17,146 bases of DNA, from the NCBI GenBank assembly GCA_934747335.1, contig CAKVGS010000038.1, forward strand, positions 1-17,146, written 5' to 3'. The position numbers and the translations under genes are program-made. The stretch comes from an uncultured Candidatus Melainabacteria bacterium. Lineage in GTDB: Bacteria > Cyanobacteriota > Vampirovibrionia > Gastranaerophilales > Gastranaerophilaceae. Below the pieces are notes generated by a model that saw only the letters and a program-made list of their open reading frames with translations, made no database searches and was not told where the DNA came from. This document shows positions 1 to 6,812 of the stretch, one piece after another. Numbering within the stretch: the first letter of the stretch is position 1; each line of letters starts with the position of its first letter.

Positions 1-57
1 GGATTGGTTGATATAGTTTGAGAAAAATATATCAAAACCCTCCATACTTCTATACCT

Positions 58-303
58 CTATTTTGCTTTTTCTACAACTTCAAGGAGTGACCAACGTTTG
101 TTGCCTGACAACGGTTTTGATTCAACGATTCTAACGATATCGCCTACACCACACTCGTTGTTTTCGTCATGAGCCTTGTAGTTTTTATTTGTTTCTATAA
201 TTTTCTTATATTTAGGATGTGGATCATAAGATGCAACTTTAACAACTATGGTCTTATCCATTTTATCGCTTACAACGATTCCTTGTCTTTCTTTCTTAGG
301 CAT
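58..303 (-). CDS. rpsQ: 30S ribosomal protein S17 (uS17)
   Basis: Small-subunit protein that binds 16S rRNA early in 30S assembly. The 81 residues match the usual bacterial S17 length. The N-terminus reads KKERQGIVVSDKMDKTIVV and the fold continues through the HPKYKK and VGDIVRI segments, all typical of the S17 OB-fold. The start codon lies inside the 3' end of rpmC (8-nt overlap), which implies translational coupling. It is the last S10-operon gene in the window; the 57 bp beyond its stop hold no terminator that I can see, so transcription probably continues into the next gene, expected to be rplN. Confidence 0.97.
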   Translation of the reverse strand: MPKKERQGIVVSDKMDKTIVVKVASYDPHPKYKKIIETNKNYKAHDENNECGVGDIVRIVESKPLSGNKRWSLLEVVEKAK

Positions 304-499
304 TTTCTACCTCTTTTTCTTTTTCTCTAATAACTGTCTTAGCTTGTGAAATGTAGTGTCTTGTTTTAGCAATCAAAGAAGGATCTTCCAACTTGTTCAT
401 TGTTTTCTTTAATCTTAAATCAAACAACTGCTTTTTGAAATCAACTACAGCTTCTTTAAGCTCATCGATAGTTTTTTCACGCATATCTTGTAATTTCAT
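296..499 (-). CDS. rpmC: 50S ribosomal protein L29 (uL29)
   Basis: Helical large-subunit protein located near the peptide exit tunnel. The 67 residues show the family pattern: an N-terminal LQDMREKTIDELKEAV helix, the FDLRLKK stretch in the middle (residues about 26-32), and a second helix from SLIAKTRHYISQ to the charged C-terminus. It sits 13 nt after rplP and overlaps the start of rpsQ by 8 nt, the order and tight packing expected in the S10 operon. Confidence 0.96.
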   Translation of the reverse strand: MKLQDMREKTIDELKEAVVDFKKQLFDLRLKKTMNKLEDPSLIAKTRHYISQAKTVIREKEKEVENA

Positions 500-512
500 T
501 ACTTTTTTATCC

Positions 513-929
513 TTATTTTACTTCTTCTTTTTCGATTACTTTTACTTTGATAGGTAATTTTTGAGCTGCAAGTTCAAGAGCATGAACAGCAGTGGCTCTA
601 TCAAAATAATCTAGTTCAAATAATATTCTGTTTGGTTTAACAACTGATACCCAGTATTCTACGTTACCTTTACCTGAACCCATACGAGTTTCAGCAGGTT
701 TTGCAGTAATTGGTTTATCTGGGAATATTTTAATCCAAACGTTACCGCCACGTTTGATTTCACGAGTCATAGCACGTCTTGCTGCTTCAATCTGACGGCT
801 TGTAATCCAGCCAGGTTCAAGAGCCTTAAGTGCATAACGACCGAATTCGAATTGTGTACCTCTAGTTTCAGTACCTTTCATTCTACCTTTCATCATTTTG
901 CGGTATTTTGTTTTTTTAGGCATTAACAT
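513..929 (-). CDS. rplP: 50S ribosomal protein L16 (uL16)
   Basis: Large-subunit protein that helps organise the A-site tRNA elbow region. The 138 residues begin MLMPKKTKYRKMMKGR, the usual L16 start, with the FGRYALKALEPGWIT block and the PAETRMGSGKG loop (about residues 78-88) that carries the conserved Arg near the peptidyl transferase centre. I keep the MLMP start because that form is common in the family and an AGGAG ribosome-binding site lies about 9 nt before it. The start is 22 nt downstream of rpsC. Confidence 0.97.
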   Translation of the reverse strand: MLMPKKTKYRKMMKGRMKGTETRGTQFEFGRYALKALEPGWITSRQIEAARRAMTREIKRGGNVWIKIFPDKPITAKPAETRMGSGKGNVEYWVSVVKPNRILFELDYFDRATAVHALELAAQKLPIKVKVIEKEEVK

Positions 930-951
930 TTTATATTACTCCTGTCATTAT

Positions 952-1683
952 TTACTGTTTAACTTCTGCAGATTTTGGACGTCTTGAACGTTTGTTGAAA
1001 TTTTCACCTGAACCTTTTGAATTCTTAGTTTTAACGTTTTGGTCTGCTTTTTCACCAGGCATTAAATCACCTTTGAAAATCCAAACCTTAACACCGATTT
1101 TACCCATGATAGTATCAGCTTCAGTAAAACCGTAATCAACATCAGCTCTTAATGTTTGAAGAGGAATTCTTCCTTCTTTAGCCCATTCTGAACGAGCAAT
1201 TTCTGCACCACCTAAACGACCAGATACCATAACTTTGATACCTTGAGCGCCGGCTCTCATTGTTCTTTGCATAGCTTGCTTCATAGCGCGTCTAAATGCA
1301 ATACGTTTTTCTAATTGTTGAGCGATTGATTCTGCAACTAATTGAGAGTCTAAATCAACTCTAGCAACTTCAACAACATTGATAATTACTTGTCTGCCAA
1401 TGTATTTAGAAACTTCTTGTCTAAGTTCATCAATACCTTGACCACCTCTACCAACTACGATACCAGGTTTTGCTGTAATTACTGTAATTGTTGTGCTTGA
1501 TGCTTTTCTATCAATTAATATTCTTGAAACACCTGCTGCGTACAATTTTTTCTTAACAAATTTTCTTATTTTAGCATCTTCTGCTACAAATACTGCATAA
1601 TCTTTAACTTTAGCGTACCAAGTACTTAACCAAGGTTTGATTATACCTACTCTAAATCCGGTTGGATGTGTTTTTTGTCCCAT
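952..1683 (-). CDS. rpsC: 30S ribosomal protein S3 (uS3)
   Basis: Small-subunit protein at the mRNA entry tunnel. The 243 residues start MGQKTHPTGFRVGI, followed by the type-2 KH domain with its GxxG-type loop in KPGIVVGRGGQGIDELR (residues about 72-88). The C-terminal domain has the GAQGIKVMVSGRLGGAEIAR and GKIGVKVWIFKGD signatures. The final 25 residues (Lys, Ser, Asn, Arg) form a low-complexity basic tail, as is common. It lies 11 nt after rplV. Confidence 0.97.
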   Translation of the reverse strand: MGQKTHPTGFRVGIIKPWLSTWYAKVKDYAVFVAEDAKIRKFVKKKLYAAGVSRILIDRKASSTTITVITAKPGIVVGRGGQGIDELRQEVSKYIGRQVIINVVEVARVDLDSQLVAESIAQQLEKRIAFRRAMKQAMQRTMRAGAQGIKVMVSGRLGGAEIARSEWAKEGRIPLQTLRADVDYGFTEADTIMGKIGVKVWIFKGDLMPGEKADQNVKTKNSKGSGENFNKRSRRPKSAEVKQ

Positions 1684-1694
1684 TTTTTTATTTC

Positions 1695-2033
1695 CTATTT
1701 TGTTGTATCACTAACTACTACTGTGAGGTGAGAAGTACGTTTCAATCTTCTATAAATACGTCCTTGAGCTCTTGGTTTACCTCTTTTGTATGTTGCACTT
1801 TCATCAGCATAGATTTCAGAAATCTTTAAAGAATCTTCATCTACACCGTATTTTTCACGTGCATTAGCAACTGCAGCTACTAAGTTCTTTTCAACAACTT
1901 TTGCTGCAAAATAAGGCATAAAACGTAACATTGTACGAGCTTCTTTAACTGCTTTACCTCTTACTTCGTTGATAACTCTACGAAGTTTTCTCGCAGTCAT
2001 TTTTATATCTGTTTGTTTTGCTTTTGCTTCCAT
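1695..2033 (-). CDS. rplV: 50S ribosomal protein L22 (uL22)
   Basis: Large-subunit protein whose beta-hairpin lines the nascent-chain exit tunnel. The 112 residues show the family segments KMTARKLRRVINEVRGK (about 11-27), KVVEKNLVAAVANA and, at the tunnel hairpin, RGKPRAQGRIYRRLKRTSH (about 84-102). The Arg/Gly-rich hairpin is intact. It follows rpsS by 31 nt in canonical operon order. Confidence 0.97.
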   Translation of the reverse strand: MEAKAKQTDIKMTARKLRRVINEVRGKAVKEARTMLRFMPYFAAKVVEKNLVAAVANAREKYGVDEDSLKISEIYADESATYKRGKPRAQGRIYRRLKRTSHLTVVVSDTTK

Positions 2034-2064
2034 TTTTATTTTTCCTTATTTTAAGTTTTCCTGA

Positions 2065-2337
2065 TTATTTTCTTTTGGCCGTATCTGCGTGCCCTCTGTA
2101 CATTCTTGTAGGGGCGAATTCACCTAACTTATGACCAATCATTTGTTCTGTTACATAAACAGGAACGTGAGTTTTCCCGTTGTGAACAGCTATTGTGTGT
2201 CCTAACATATCAGGAATAATCATTGATGCTCTTGACCAAGTTTTGATTACTTTCTTTTCAGAATTTGTATTCATATTGGCAATTTTCTTTTGTAATGATT
2301 CTTCTACGTATGGACCTTTTTTTAATGAACGTGCCAT
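2065..2337 (-). CDS. rpsS: 30S ribosomal protein S19 (uS19)
   Basis: Small-subunit head protein. The 90 residues start MARSLKKGPYVEESLQKKI and carry the invariant KTWSRASMIIPDMLGHTIAV and GHKLGEFAPTR blocks. The gene is separated from rplB by 102 bp, longer than the spacing within the rest of the distal cluster; that spacer contains two small hairpins. A ribosome-binding site (AAAGGAGAAA on the minus strand) lies just before the ATG. Confidence 0.98.
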   Translation of the reverse strand: MARSLKKGPYVEESLQKKIANMNTNSEKKVIKTWSRASMIIPDMLGHTIAVHNGKTHVPVYVTEQMIGHKLGEFAPTRMYRGHADTAKRK

Positions 2338-2380
2338 TAATTTCTCCTTTATATATAATTTGTTTTACCTTTTATTTGTC

Positions 2381-2432
2381 TCCTGAGTTTATCAGGATAA
2401 CATATCTGTAAAACTCGTTAACACTTGTTAAC
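2381..2432 (-). repeat. Two small hairpins in the rplB-rpsS spacer
   Basis: Two adjacent inverted repeats occupy the spacer: TCCTGA/TCAGGA with a 5-nt loop (2381-2386 with 2392-2397), then GTTAAC repeated 4 nt apart (2417-2422 and 2427-2432), which can pair because GTTAAC is itself palindromic. They are transcribed within the S10 operon. Neither has a following T-run on the minus strand that would make it a strong terminator. Possible roles are RNA processing or differential stability; function is unknown. Confidence 0.4.
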
Positions 2433-2439
2433 AGCTATG

Positions 2440-3267
2440 TTATTTTTTACGAGCTCTAACAATTAATTTATTAGAAGCTTTATTTTTCTTACGAGTCTTA
2501 TAACCAAGTGCAGGTTTGCCCCAAGGTGTTTTAGGGTGTCCACCAGGACCAGTTTTACCTTCACCACCACCGTGAGGGTGATCGCAAGGGTTCATTGTAA
2601 CACCACGTACTGTAGGTCTGATACCCATATATCTTTTTCTACCGGCTTTACCGATTGATAAGTTTTTGAATTCTGCATTACCAAGTGTACCCACTGTAGC
2701 CATACATTCTTTTCTTACCATTCTCATTTCGCCTGAAGGTAATTTAATAGTAACATAATTGCCTTCTTTAGCCATTACTTGTGCAGAATTACCTGCAGAT
2801 CTTACCATCTTACCACCTCTGCCAGGAGTTAATTCGATGTTGTGTACGATTGTACCAAGAGGAATTAATTCTAGAGGAAGTGCATTACCTGTTTGTACTT
2901 CAGCATCAGGACCTGATACGATTACATCACCAACATTCAAGCCTTCTGGAGTTAAGATATATCTTTTTTCACCATCAGCATAGAATACTAAAGAAATTCT
3001 TACATTTCTGTTTGGATCGTATTCAATAGTTTTAACTGTTGCTGGAACTCCAAATTTTTCTCTTTTGAAGTCAATTATACGATATGCTCTTTTTACACCG
3101 CCACCTTTATGACGACATGTAATTCTACCTGTATTATTTCTACCTGCTGTTTTCTTTATTGGTTTTAATAATGATTTTTCAGGAGTTGATGTAGTGATTT
3201 CTTGATAATCACTCTTTGTCATACCTCTTTGTCCCGGAGATGTCGGATTAATTTTACGAATTGCCAT
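2440..3267 (-). CDS. rplB: 50S ribosomal protein L2 (uL2)
   Basis: Large-subunit protein needed for subunit joining and peptidyl transfer. The 275 residues show the N-terminal RNA-binding domain (GRITCRHKGGGVKRAYRIID, about 48-67), the central GTIVHNIELTPGRGGKMVRSAG stretch and the C-terminal loop with the conserved His in CDHPHGGGEGKTGPGG (about 228-243). The basic tail KKNKASNKLIVRARKK is typical. It lies 94 bp downstream of rplW. Confidence 0.98.
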   Translation of the reverse strand: MAIRKINPTSPGQRGMTKSDYQEITTSTPEKSLLKPIKKTAGRNNTGRITCRHKGGGVKRAYRIIDFKREKFGVPATVKTIEYDPNRNVRISLVFYADGEKRYILTPEGLNVGDVIVSGPDAEVQTGNALPLELIPLGTIVHNIELTPGRGGKMVRSAGNSAQVMAKEGNYVTIKLPSGEMRMVRKECMATVGTLGNAEFKNLSIGKAGRKRYMGIRPTVRGVTMNPCDHPHGGGEGKTGPGGHPKTPWGKPALGYKTRKKNKASNKLIVRARKK

Positions 3268-3361
3268 TTTATTTTCTCCTATTATATTGGCTTTAGTCTT
3301 ACTTGTTCAGGATTCATTCCCTATAGCCTCGACTATTAGTGTACTTAACTACTTGTTAGAA

Positions 3362-3658
3362 CTATGCTCCAACAAGTTCTTCGATTGGATCGCCTTCGAT
3401 AGTTACGATAGCTTTTCTGCTTGAATCAGTTCTACCAAATTTGTAACCCATTCTTTTTGAGTGTGAAGGCATATATACAGTTCTTACTTTTTTAACTTTT
3501 CTGCCTGGAAATGCTAATTCAACTGCTTGTGCAATTTCAACTTTTGTTGCATCTTCCAAAACTTCAAACGTATATTGACCCATTGTTGTTGCCATCATTG
3601 ATTTTTCAGTTATGATAGGCTTTTTAATTATTTCATATAATCTTTCTTTGCTGCTCAT
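3362..3658 (-). CDS. rplW: 50S ribosomal protein L23 (uL23)
   Basis: Large-subunit protein at the exit-tunnel rim, a docking point for signal recognition particle and trigger factor. The 98 residues contain IIKKPIITEKSM (about 10-21), the YTFEVLEDATKVEIAQAVE segment, and the KVKKVRTVYMPSHSKRMGYK loop. The start overlaps the rplD stop by one base (TAATG), indicating coupled translation. Confidence 0.97.
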   Translation of the reverse strand: MSSKERLYEIIKKPIITEKSMMATTMGQYTFEVLEDATKVEIAQAVELAFPGRKVKKVRTVYMPSHSKRMGYKFGRTDSSRKAIVTIEGDPIEELVGA

Positions 3659-4284
3659 TATTGTAACCTTTCTGTTATATCATTGATTGCAGATTCAGTA
3701 ATAACTACAAAATCAGCTTCTAACAAATCTTTTACGTTTAAGTTTGAAGGTAATATCATTTTTAGAGTTGGAATATTACGTCCAGCTAATAGTAAGTTTT
3801 TGTTTTCATCTAAGTTTGTATCTGCGATTAAAAGAACTTTACCTGATACTTGTAATGATTTTAAAGAAGCAGTTAACAATTTTGTTTTTGGTTCAGAAAT
3901 AGCAGAGAAATCTTTTACTACTACTAACTGAGCTTCTCTAGCAGACAAAGCTGATTTTAATGCTAATTTTCTAGCTTTTTGTGGCATAGCTAAATCATAG
4001 TTTCTTGGTTTTGGTCCAAATATAACACCACCACCTGCAAACAATGGAGATCTTGTTGAACCAGCTCTAGCTCTACCTGTACCTTTTTGTTTCCAAGGTT
4101 TTCTACCACCACCAGAAACTTCAGCTCTTGTTTTGCAATTTGCTGAGCCTTGGCGAGCATTATTTAATTGTCTTCTTAATGCAAGGTGCATAACATGTAA
4201 ATTAGGTTCAACACCGAAAACAGCTTCGTTTAAAGTAATTTCGCCTAATTTTTCACCGTTTGTACTTAATATTTGTTTTGACAT
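3658..4284 (-). CDS. rplD: 50S ribosomal protein L4 (uL4)
   Basis: Large-subunit protein with an extended loop reaching the exit tunnel. In enterobacteria L4 also represses the S10 operon through the rpsJ leader; whether that occurs here is unknown. The 208 residues contain the tunnel loop KTRAEVSGGGRKPWKQKGTG and RARAGSTRSPLFAGGGVIFG (about 52-91) and the C-terminal alpha/beta domain ending in DFVVITESAI. It starts 141 bp after rplC, a long gap that I cannot assign to a gene. Confidence 0.97.
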   Translation of the reverse strand: MSKQILSTNGEKLGEITLNEAVFGVEPNLHVMHLALRRQLNNARQGSANCKTRAEVSGGGRKPWKQKGTGRARAGSTRSPLFAGGGVIFGPKPRNYDLAMPQKARKLALKSALSAREAQLVVVKDFSAISEPKTKLLTASLKSLQVSGKVLLIADTNLDENKNLLLAGRNIPTLKMILPSNLNVKDLLEADFVVITESAINDITERLQ

Positions 4285-4425
4285 TTTTACTTTTCCTTAT
4301 TAAATATACTGTCCGTTTAAACTGCTTACCGCTTGCTTTTGCTTTATATGGCAAGACCAGCCGATTTTTATGACTTGTCTGTCGATTTGAGTTCTTTAGT
4401 CTATTTCACTCTATGTAAAATTCAC

Positions 4426-5064
4426 TTAGTTCCATTTTGTTCTTGATGGAGTGATTGTTACTAATCTTCCTTCACAACCAGGAACTGAACCTTTAATTAA
4501 AACTAGTTTGTTATCAGCGTCAACTTTAACTACTTTTAATTTTGTAATAGTAACTCTTTCGTTACCCATATTCCCAGCCATTCTTTTACCTTTGATAACA
4601 CGGCTAGGAGTTGTACCTGCACCGATAGAACCTGGTTCTCTGTGGTTTTTAGAACCGTGAGCCATAGGACCTCTGCCGAAGTTCCATCTTTTAACAGTAC
4701 CTTGGAAACCTTTACCGATTGAAGTACCAGTTACGTCAACTTTTTGAACATCTGCAAGAGCTGCTGCCAAGTCGATTTCTTGACCAACTTTGTAATCAGC
4801 AGGATTTTCAACTCTGAATTCTTGTAAATGTCTATAATTGTTTAAACCATTTTTCTTGAAGTGACCAATTTCAGCTTTTGTTAAGTGTTTTTCTTTAGCT
4901 GCAATTGTACCAACTTGTATAGCATTGTAACCATCAGTTTCAACAGTTTTAACTTGAGTAACTACTGTTGAATCAACTTTGATTACTGTAACAGGAACTG
5001 CCAAACCTTCTGAATCAAAGATTTGAGTCATTCCAACTTTTTTACCTATTACACCTAGTGTCAT
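4426..5064 (-). CDS. rplC: 50S ribosomal protein L3 (uL3)
   Basis: Large-subunit assembly-initiating protein. The 212 residues start with GVIGKKVGMTQIFDSEG (about 4-20) and contain the centre-reaching loop GKGFQGTVKRWNFGRGPMAHGS (residues about 117-138; the loop where many bacteria methylate a Gln) followed by HREPGSIGAGTTPSRVIKGK. Ribosome-binding site GGAAAGGAAG lies upstream. A candidate internal promoter lies in the long spacer before it. Confidence 0.97.
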   Translation of the reverse strand: MTLGVIGKKVGMTQIFDSEGLAVPVTVIKVDSTVVTQVKTVETDGYNAIQVGTIAAKEKHLTKAEIGHFKKNGLNNYRHLQEFRVENPADYKVGQEIDLAAALADVQKVDVTGTSIGKGFQGTVKRWNFGRGPMAHGSKNHREPGSIGAGTTPSRVIKGKRMAGNMGNERVTITKLKVVKVDADNKLVLIKGSVPGCEGRLVTITPSRTKWN

Positions 5065-5232
5065 TGTGTCTTCCTTTCCGACATATATACTCGCGCATTC
5101 CTGCCTTGTACAAATATGCCTTTCATCTTGCGAGCGCTACTGCCTTACTCTTTACCTAAAATGGGAATCGTCATTTTGAAAGTCATCCCTCAAGGGTTTT
5201 CACCTTCCGTCTTACCTGACGTCGTAGTTCAC

Positions 5233-5263
5233 ATTATATGCATAATGCTTATTAAGTTTTCAA
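5233..5263 (-). promoter_or_regulatory. Candidate internal promoter upstream of rplC
   Basis: On the minus strand TTGAAA (5258-5263) and TATAAT (5233-5238) are separated by 19 bp, slightly long for a sigma-70 type promoter, so this is tentative. If used, it would give an rplC-onward transcript with a leader of roughly 160 nt, uncoupled from rpsJ. It lies just downstream, in transcription order, of the interspersed repeat at 5288-5325. Confidence 0.3.
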
Positions 5264-5287
5264 TTTTGGCTTTTGGTTCAGGAATAA

Positions 5288-5325
5288 CCCCTCACCCTAA
5301 CCCTCTTCCACATAGGGACGAGGGA
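5288..5325. repeat. Interspersed CCCCTCACCC...GAGGGA repeat, copy A
   Basis: A 38-bp C-rich/G-rich imperfect palindrome, CCCCTCACCCTAACCCTC then a short centre then AGGGACGAGGGA, only 12 bp beyond the rpsJ stop. It aligns with the copy at 7266-7299 apart from a 4-nt indel and a few substitutions. I recognise this as the widespread bacterial repeat whose chance translation gives peptides like PHPNPLP; here the plus-strand reading gives TPHPNPLPHRDEG. It is GC-rich in an AT-rich setting, consistent with a mobile or exchanged element. Confidence 0.65.
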
Positions 5326-5337
5326 ATGAAGTTTTAA

Positions 5338-5655
5338 TTATAATTTAACTTCAATATCTACGCCTGCTGGTAAGTCTAATCTACTCAATTCTTCAGTTGT
5401 TTGTTGAGTAGGTTCGTAAATATCGATAATGCGTTTGTGCGTACGAATTTCGAAGTGTTCTCTTGACTTCTTGTCTACGTGTGGTGAACGCAATACACAA
5501 TAGATACGTCTTTTTGTAGGTAAAGGAATAGGACCTGCTACTTTAGCGTCTGTTCTTTTTGCTGTTTCTACGATTTTTTCAGCTGATACGTCAACTAATT
5601 TATGTTCGTAAGATCTTAAACAAACTCTAATTCTTTGTCTTTTAGCTGTTGTCAT
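5338..5655 (-). CDS. rpsJ: 30S ribosomal protein S10 (uS10)
   Basis: Small-subunit head protein (and, in other bacteria, NusE in antitermination complexes); first gene of the operon. The 105 residues contain QRIRVCLRSYEHKLVD, the GPIPLPTKRRIYCVLRSPHV loop (about 41-60) and KKSREHFEIRTHKRIIDI, all diagnostic. Ribosome-binding site AAAGGAATG lies immediately upstream. The leader runs back to the promoter at 5760-5788. It is separated from rplC by an unusually long 273-bp spacer. Confidence 0.98.
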   Translation of the reverse strand: MTTAKRQRIRVCLRSYEHKLVDVSAEKIVETAKRTDAKVAGPIPLPTKRRIYCVLRSPHVDKKSREHFEIRTHKRIIDIYEPTQQTTEELSRLDLPAGVDIEVKL

Positions 5656-5729
5656 TTTTCATTCCTTTATTTTATGTCTTTTACACAAATAATCCTCAAA
5701 ATGCAGTCAAATCAATGACCACAAAGAGA

Positions 5730-5757
5730 TTATGCTATTCTTTCGGTTATAGCATAA
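5730..5757 (-). promoter_or_regulatory. Inverted repeat at the S10-operon transcription start
   Basis: TTATGCTAT and ATAGCATAA form a perfect 9-bp inverted repeat with a 10-nt centre (arms 5730-5738 and 5749-5757). Relative to the -10 at 5760-5765 the predicted start falls near 5753, inside the upstream arm. It could be an operator covering the start site, or an mRNA 5'-end hairpin if transcription begins a few bases earlier. An L4-responsive leader is conceivable but unsupported by sequence alone. Confidence 0.45.
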
Positions 5758-5759
5758 TA

Positions 5760-5788
5760 ATCGTAAAACAAACAAAAATCAGTGTCAA
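5760..5788 (-). promoter_or_regulatory. Probable S10-operon promoter
   Basis: Reading the minus strand, a perfect -35 TTGACA (5783-5788) is followed 17 bp later by TACGAT (5760-5765), which keeps four of six -10 bases. It is the best sigma-70-like match upstream of rpsJ and gives a leader of about 100 nt. The rest of the 355-bp rpsJ-rpmE divergent region holds the rpmE promoter and AT-rich sequence with no gene. Confidence 0.65.
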
Positions 5789-5926
5789 CAAAGGGGTGAG
5801 ATTTGCTATAAGATTTTACAAAAATTTACAATTTTAGAAGGATCTAGTAAATAGATAATAAGAAAACAGTATTAAATTAAAAATGTAACAAATTATAAAC
5901 AGAATTGATATTTACAGAGATGATAC

Positions 5927-5955
5927 TTGCAAAATAAAATTTAGCAGAATAGAAT
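5927..5955 (+). promoter_or_regulatory. Probable rpmE promoter
   Basis: TTGCAA (5927-5932), 17 bp, TAGAAT (5950-5955). Predicted start near 5962, giving a leader of about 50 nt. That leader contains a 7-bp hairpin, ATTCAAG/CTTGAAT (5972-5978 with 5987-5993), just before the AAGAAGG ribosome-binding site. The hairpin could modulate L31 synthesis; autoregulation of L31 has been described in E. coli, but no link is shown here. Confidence 0.6.
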
Positions 5956-6010
5956 GTATTTGGTCGAAAGAATTCAAGTTTGGAATCTTGAATAAAGAAA
6001 GAAGGTTAAA

Positions 6011-6211
6011 ATGAAAGACGGAATCCATCCAGATTATAAAAAAACTGTTATCAAATGTGTTTGCGGTAACGAAATTGAAACAGGTTCTGTTGTAGACGGT
6101 CTAACAGTTGAAATTTGCTCAAACTGCCACCCATTCTACACAGGTCAACAAAAAATTCTTGACTCTGAAGGACGTGTTGAAAGATTCAAAAAACGTTACG
6201 GAACAAAATAG
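6011..6211 (+). CDS. rpmE: 50S ribosomal protein L31 (bL31), zinc-binding form
   Basis: Large-subunit protein bridging the two subunits. The 66 residues begin MKDGIHPDYKKTVIKC and keep four cysteines: two in KCVCGN (about residues 16 and 18) and two in EICSNCHPFYTG (about 37 and 40). That makes it the zinc-ribbon (C+) paralogue rather than the cysteine-less zinc-starvation form. The tail GRVERFKKRYG is typical. It is monocistronic, between its own promoter and the terminator at 6230-6258. Confidence 0.97.
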   Translation: MKDGIHPDYKKTVIKCVCGNEIETGSVVDGLTVEICSNCHPFYTGQQKILDSEGRVERFKKRYGTK

Positions 6212-6229
6212 TTTTGTTAAGATTTTACG

Positions 6230-6258
6230 AAAAAAGAAGCCTTCGGGCTTCTTTTTTT
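6230..6258 (+). terminator. Rho-independent terminator of rpmE
   Basis: AAAAAAGAAGCC, tetraloop TTCG, GGCTTCTTTTTT: a perfect 12-bp stem (6230-6241 with 6246-6257) closed by a UUCG loop and ending in a T-run. It begins 18 bp after the rpmE stop. Confidence 0.95.
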
Positions 6259-6275
6259 GTTTATTTATTTTTTTA

Positions 6276-6305
6276 TTGACAAGAATTCAACTATCTTGCT
6301 AAAAT
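6276..6305 (+). promoter_or_regulatory. Promoter of folK, predicting a leaderless mRNA
   Basis: Perfect TTGACA (6276-6281), 18 bp, TAAAAT (6300-6305) preceded by TGC, an extended -10. Only 6 bp separate the -10 from the folK ATG at 6312, so initiation 6-8 nt after the -10 would fall at or beside the A of the ATG. No ribosome-binding site fits in this space. Confidence 0.75.
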
Positions 6306-6311
6306 CAAATT

Positions 6312-6812
6312 ATGGCAATCGTTTATTTATCATTAGGTTCTAATTTGGGCGATAGAGTTGGCTACTTGCAACAAGCAACCAGCTTACTAAGCGCATCTGA
6401 AAAAATTAGCGTAGTTGCTACTTCATCTTTCTATGAATCAGAACCTTGGCAAATGAATTCTGAAAACTGGTTTGTAAACGCTGTTATACAAATTTCAACA
6501 ACATTTACTCCTGAAGAATTATTAAACGAATGTCAAAGAATTGAAAACCAACTGGGCAGAAAAAGAATTGCATCTAAAAATTATATAGATAGAACATTGG
6601 ATATAGATATTTTGTTCTATGATGATTTAATAATAAATACAGAGCGTTTAACAATTCCACACAAAAACTTCTGCAAACGCGCATTTGTGCTTGTTCCTAT
6701 GTTAGAAATTGCGCAAGATTTTGTACATCCCGTTTATAAAAAAACGGTCATGGAACTATATGAAGAATTAGAAAACCCTGAAATGGTTGTTTTGTATGGC
6801 ACTAGAATCTAA
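6312..6812 (+). CDS. folK: Hydroxymethyl-dihydropterin pyrophosphokinase (HPPK)
   Basis: Transfers pyrophosphate from ATP to 6-hydroxymethyl-7,8-dihydropterin, the step before dihydropteroate synthase in folate synthesis; cytoplasmic. The 166 residues show SLGSNLGDR (7-15), FYESEPW (40-46) and the family signature RTLDIDILFYDD (94-105), whose Asp97 and Asp99 should coordinate the two magnesium ions, then the PHKNFCKRAFVLVPM block (116-130). Length is normal for a stand-alone HPPK. The promoter implies a leaderless transcript. The 3' end overlaps the next gene, so the two are probably co-transcribed. Confidence 0.95.
   Translation: MAIVYLSLGSNLGDRVGYLQQATSLLSASEKISVVATSSFYESEPWQMNSENWFVNAVIQISTTFTPEELLNECQRIENQLGRKRIASKNYIDRTLDIDILFYDDLIINTERLTIPHKNFCKRAFVLVPMLEIAQDFVHPVYKKTVMELYEELENPEMVVLYGTRI

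Noticed and set aside
5116..5337. Plus-strand 73-codon frame in the rpsJ-rplC spacer
   Set aside because: It has no ribosome-binding site, lies antisense to the S10 operon, and its end is the chance translation of the interspersed repeat (TPHPNPLPHRDEG).
5656..5837. Plus-strand 62-codon frame upstream of rpsJ
   Set aside because: It covers the S10 promoter and leader on the opposite strand, lacks a ribosome-binding site, and its translation shows no recognisable feature.
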